From Oreohelix idahoensis (Eukaryota; Mollusca; Gastropoda; Stylommatophora; Oreohelicidae): a DNA stretch of 64,000 nucleotides. Positions 53,401-59,400 of the stretch are shown one piece after another; the stretch's first letter is position 1, and each line of letters opens with the position of its first letter. The notes beneath the pieces were generated by a model, which was not told where the DNA came from, ran no database searches, and saw only the letters and a program-made list of their open reading frames with translations. The stretch lies in contig JAMPIV010006391.1 in NCBI GenBank assembly GCA_024509875.1, positions 124,001 through 188,000 on the forward strand. The letters are read 5' to 3'. The translations under genes were made by a program, and so were the position numbers.

Positions 53401-56400
53401 TTCCACTGATAGCTTTAGTTATTTTATAAACTGTGCTTTGTTCATTTCTCAGTGCTGCCTCTTCTGCCTGTCTTGCAAGGTCATCCAGAAATGTCCTTTT
53501 GTTAGCACGGGTTTGACGTTTTACTTCCTTGTCCAGCAGACTGTACTGTTCACTATATATTGCCTTTAACCTGGGAGACTTAGCTTCTGTTTTCTTTCTT
53601 TTCATTTCCTTTCTCTTCGCTATGGTGTTTAGCGTTTCTGGTGTTATCCAGTCTTGGCTCTTTCTTTCCTGAAATCCCAAGCATGACTTGCTGCTTTCTT
53701 TGTATATTGTTGAGATGGTGTTGAATTTCTGGTCCACATCGTCGGTCTCTGTTCTTTCCTGGCTTTTGGTAATCAGATATCGTCTCTTTACGTCGACCAC
53801 GAACGCTTTTCTGGTGAGGGGGTCCTTAAGTTTCATGATGTTATATCTTTTCTGTTTGACTGCAACTGGTCCAGCAGCTCTGAGTTTCACCTTCAGTCTT
53901 GCTACTACTAGGTGATGATCACTTCCCACATCTGCGCCTCTTCTTACTTTCACGTCTTGTAGTGCATGTCTCCATCTGCCATTGATCATTATGTGATCTA
54001 TCTGGTTTTTGTCTCGTCCGTTTGGTGATTCCCATGTTAACTTATGCACTTCTTTGTGTTGAAAAAGTGTTCCTCCAATGACCAGGTTGTTAATACTGCA
54101 AAAGCTTATTAATTTGTCCCCATTCTCATTTACTGTTCCACTGCCGCATTTCCCCATTACTCTTTCGTTATAATTATTGTGTGTTCCAACTTTCGCATTT
54201 AGGTCTCCCATTACTATAATAAGATCGTACCTGGGTACAGTTTCCATTTCCTTTTGTACCTGTTGATAGAACTCATCCTTGATCTCTTAATCGCTGTCAT
54301 TTGTTGGTGCATAGCATTGTATAATTGTGGTGTTGGTGAATCTCCCTCTCAGTCTTGCTCTTATTAGTCTGTTGTTAATGGGTTTCCATTCCAGTAGAGA
54401 CCTTTCCATTCCTTTCTTAAGGATAATGGCTACACCTTCATTGTGCTGACCGTCCTCTCTACCAGAATAAAGTACTGTTTCCCCTGTAGCTGTTTTTATT
54501 CTCCCCATCCCTGTCCATCTGCTCTCGCTTATTCCCAGGATATGTAGTTTGTAATTCCTCATCTCTGCTGTGATCTGTCTCAGCTTTCCTGCCTCATTCA
54601 TAGTTCTGACATTCCAAAAACCAATTCTGGTTTCGTGTTTTGCGGTCTGGGCATCTGTTTTCATGCCAGTAGCTTCCTTTCGGCTTTCACCACTGTCAGT
54701 CATACGAGCATGAGACTCCGGATGTCCGTCCCGCATCAAAGTATTTTCATTTATTGCTGTTTCCGTAACGTGTGTGATTTTTTACACAGACAGGGGTGTC
54801 GGCCCTGTGCTAAAACCCCCAACCTGGAAGACCAGGGTACCAGCTTTTGTCTGACCCATACCCACGCAGACCAGTCCAGCATGGTTGAACCTACCAGGAG
54901 TAAAACTCCCACTGGCATAGCTCTGGGGATTGTCAGGGTACACAAGCTGCCATACCGCTACAAGGTATAGGTACCATTGATGGCAGAGAATTAAATCAGT
55001 AAACACATAATGCCTTTAGATAACGCTTCATTATTTATGCATAATCTTCATGGTCCATATACCCATCTTTAAATACATAGCCATACTTGGGCGGTTAATC
55101 AACATCTATATATTCAGACACATTGCCTTTAAACACATTCCTATAACAGGGGGTTCTAATCAGCCATACTACCATTTATATAGAACACTGTCAAACTTTT
55201 GGTTCCTTCAAGAACACATTGGATAAATGGGAATATCCCTTTTAACCGTGGCTCTAACTAGCCACACTCTGCAAGCACAGTGCCGGTCCACCGGACTCTA
55301 ACTATCCCCCATCATCTAACCATAATCACACGTCTCATTCATCGCTGGTGAATTTTAGCGCACAAACTAATAATAATGAACAGTGTCCCATTTGCGCAAT
55401 AAAATGCATACCATAACAGTTACAAAACTGTAACAATGAACTATAATGATATAAATATTTTACTACAAAAGTTTCAGAGGCACAGAGATCTTTGCCTGAC
55501 TAAATTATGAAATTCGAGCATTAATATCTTGAAAGACTTGCATACGTAAACTTCCAACTTTAATATCTTGGAAGACCTTCAGTATGCAAACTTCAAACAA
55601 CTAAAAAAGAATGTGGAAAGACATAGTGTTCTGCCTGAGTTTTCAACACACATGGTGTCTGCAAAAGTACAAATGCAAAATTGTTTCATTCCTCACAGAA
55701 CTGCAGTAAAAGTATGCCCTTTTATTTGTTGCATGTTGCAAAATTCTTGCAGTTATAATAAGTCAGTTTTTATAATAAATGATATTCCAGGACTGGTACC
55801 CAGACCTAGGAGAGCTTCGTTTTAACCAGAACACTGATGGAAGATATTTAGTGACAAGGGTCATACCATGCCCCCAGTGTTTGAACAGAGAGGTGAATCG
55901 CCAGAAGGTCTCACAGAACACCTGGTATTTCCTTAATCCTGATGTTCCTGAAGTGTCTAAACCTGTAGTTGTGCCAGAAACTATTCCGGCTTCTCAGAAT
56001 ATAACTGGTAATGGCTATCCAAATTCTTCAAAAGGAGGAGGAGGGAATGACGCTGCAGGAAGATCCAGGTAACCAAGATGTTATTTTTAAAAATGTTATG
56101 AGTGCGTGTGTGTGTGGCCATACTTCGTTTTTATGTCTGTGGATGTGTTACTGGGAGTATTTGATTGATTTGTAGGCTTTCTGTGATGTTAACTTTGACT
56201 CCATGATTTGCTCTGCTTCGCTGCATGAGCTATTACACACATTTTGATGTTTTGCTGATACTTAAAGAAGTACAAATGATCCACCTGTCAGTATCTGTTC
56301 TGGGATGTAAACCCATGTAGATCTCACTACAAAAATTAGACAGCTTCTTGTGGGATAGTCATTTAGTTTAGTCCTAATCTCTTGACATGTGTGGTTCCCT

Positions 56401-59400
56401 AAAGGGATAGTGTTTTATTGCCTTTAAAGTTTTTCATTTTATAAGCACTTCTGTTGTACCATCTTCAAGAGTTTGGTAAATATTTTCTTGTTACATCATC
56501 AAATTGTGTAAACAACTTTCCTATTACATCTACAAGAGTTTTGTAAGCATTTCTTTTTAACATCCTCAAAAATTCTGCAAGAAAATTAAGGACAGAGAAT
56601 AAAGAAGGTGAAAAAAAAGCTCTATTTAGTAACAAAAGAAAACGGATTAAACTGACTATAAATGCTGTTGTAGAAGAACTTAAGCAAAGAATGAAGATCC
56701 TCTGTAGTCAGCCTGCAGAAAGGACAAAACACACGTTAACATTTATCTGTTTTAAATTTTTCAGGGGTAAGCTTTTCCAGTTTGTTTATATAGTTATGTG
56801 TGTCTTGTACAGAGTGATTCTTGCTGTGCATTCGCAGCAATAAAATCACTGATATTGCAATATTTTAGAGGCACATTTATCCTATGTCTGCATTTGCTGA
56901 CATGAGACACTGTCATTTGTTGCCTGTGGCATCTCATGCATAAATAAGCAGTTCTCTATGAGAATGAACACCTACTTCTTTTGTAACCTTAGTAATGGCT
57001 GCATTTTCTCTGTCTGAATTTTTTTTCCCCAAGCAGTCATTGTTTTAGCATCACTTATTTGTGTAACTGTTACTTTCAGTACTGCACAAAAAATAAATCT
57101 GGTTTACATAAACCTAGTGATCTTTTCAGATGTACCTTAGATCTGAGGAAGTTAAGTCCACGGTGACAGAGGTGGAGGTAACCTCACGGTTATCACTAGG
57201 GGCTCCAGCTAGCCACAAAGCGAAAAGGGTGCAGTTTCATAAGTCTACCCGTGCTGGTTACTACAGAATTTCATGCAAGACTTCTGCCATACATCCTCAT
57301 TGTACGCCATACCCCTCTCGGGGTCTGAACTAAACAGGCAGAAGATCTTGGAGCCAGTGGATCCCTAAAGATGTGGTGTGCAGAACTCACCGATGAGTGG
57401 TATATGCTCTGACGCCCATCAATCCACTCCCAAATCATGGGTCACATGATAACTGAGTCATCAGTGAATGATCCCAAGTCTAAGTTGGACCAATGTGCTG
57501 AGAGACTGAATGGCTGCTAAGCAGTCGTGAACATTGGCTGTCTGGAGGGCGAGCAGAGCGACACCAGGTAGATGGACTCTGTAAGGACATCCCTTGCCTC
57601 TTCCCTGGTATGGTAGCTCTACCAGGGTGACTGAATATTTCCACCATTTATTGCAAATACACCATGAGTATTTTAACTATCCAGAATCATCGCGGGAGCT
57701 ACGGAAATCATGCTGTGTCGTCAAAACCTGCAGCAAATGAAATGAGGAAATACAAATGCAAAAGAAGGGGTAGGGGAGAGAAGAGGAGAGAGAGAAAAAG
57801 ATGGGCAGGAAAGAGAAGGTTCAGAAAGAAAGCAGATCGCCTCTCGATTAAATATGTGCGTATAGAATACTAGAATTCTTGAAGTGCCAATCAACGTGCA
57901 GCCATTATACAAACAATCATCTACAATTTTGATATCCTCACGATCCAGGAGACAAATTTAAAAGCCAATAGTGTTATCAATTGCCCAGGCTACAGATGTT
58001 ACTCCAATCCATGCAGGCCTGGTAGACGAGGGCAAGCTATATATGTAAAACATGAGCTCCCTCATACATGGCTGGATTGAAGTTCCCAAACCAATGAGGA
58101 TGCGGAATTGCAGGGGATTGATGGGAATATAGGTGGTCAGGAGTGGCGAATCTACAATTTATATGCTCATGTCGACCATCTTACAGCAGAGAGTAGCTGG
58201 AATTTTCTGGTGGAATTGTCTGAAGATTCTAACAAAAAGTGTTTAATTGCTGGCGATTTCAATGCTAGATCCAAGGAGTGGGGGAACATCATGGAAAATA
58301 GGCAGGGTATAGCTTTGAGCCAGGCATTACTTAACATGAACCTTACCATCTTGAATGATGGACACCCAACTAGACTGGCAACTAAACCTGGGGATACAAA
58401 TGGTGTCATAGATCTGGCATTCATCTCTAGTGCTGCCACCACCATGGCACATTGGGATGTATTAGGTGCACAGGAAAGTAATCACCTACCTTGCATCATA
58501 CTCATTGCAAAGGGTAGGACCACTAGACACAGGAAACCTAAACAGACCTTCAAGTATCCTACAGGCCCACTCGACTGTAACAACCCTTTAAACACATTGC
58601 ATCAAAATTCCAAACAAAAGACAGCGAGAACACCTTTCACCCAACCTCCCTGGTGGAATAAGACAGTGGAGGAGGCATGGAAAGAAAAGGGAAGAGCAAC
58701 AAAAGAATGGTGTAAAGCACGAAACAGAAGAATGATGAATGAGGGAGAGGTTGAAGAGATGAAGCAGAAAAAGCAAAGAGCCGTTAATAAATTCAAGAGC
58801 TTGGCAAGGGAGGCCGAGGATAAAGTGTGGGAGGACTTTGTGACACAGATGTGCAAGGAAAAAACCCTACAGAAATTCTGGTCCCTACATCGAAGAATGA
58901 ATAGGAAAAGTGCAAGCCAACCCATCCCTAATATCAAAAGCTGTACAGGACTAAGTCTGAAGACGGACGAAGAGAAGGGAAGAGCATTATTCAATCGAAA
59001 AGTGGAGCAAACGGATAAAGGCGACAAAAGTGCCCTCCTGAAAATAAAGGACAGTGTTCTAGAAAATGCCCTAAGGGGCCAGATATACTTCGATCTCATT
59101 TCTGAAGAGGATGTGGTTATACACATTGAAAAGCAGCAAAAACACTGCTCCGGGTCCTGATGGTGTACAATACCATCACATTAAACAGCTCAATGACACA
59201 GCCATTATAAATATGGGGAGCGATTTCAATACCAGCATACAGAATGCTGAGATGCCGGAAGACTGGCTACACAGTTACCTTCGGCCACTTCCTAAACGGC
59301 GGGGCAGGCAAAGACATCAACATCAGAATGAATAAGGCAAGAACAGCCTTTTTTAGCCTAAACAACATCTGGAAGTCCTCTCAGTACAGCACAAGCACAA

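Noticed and set aside
52452..53915. Several + strand frames inside LINE-A
   Set aside because: Antisense shadows of the LINE-A ORF.
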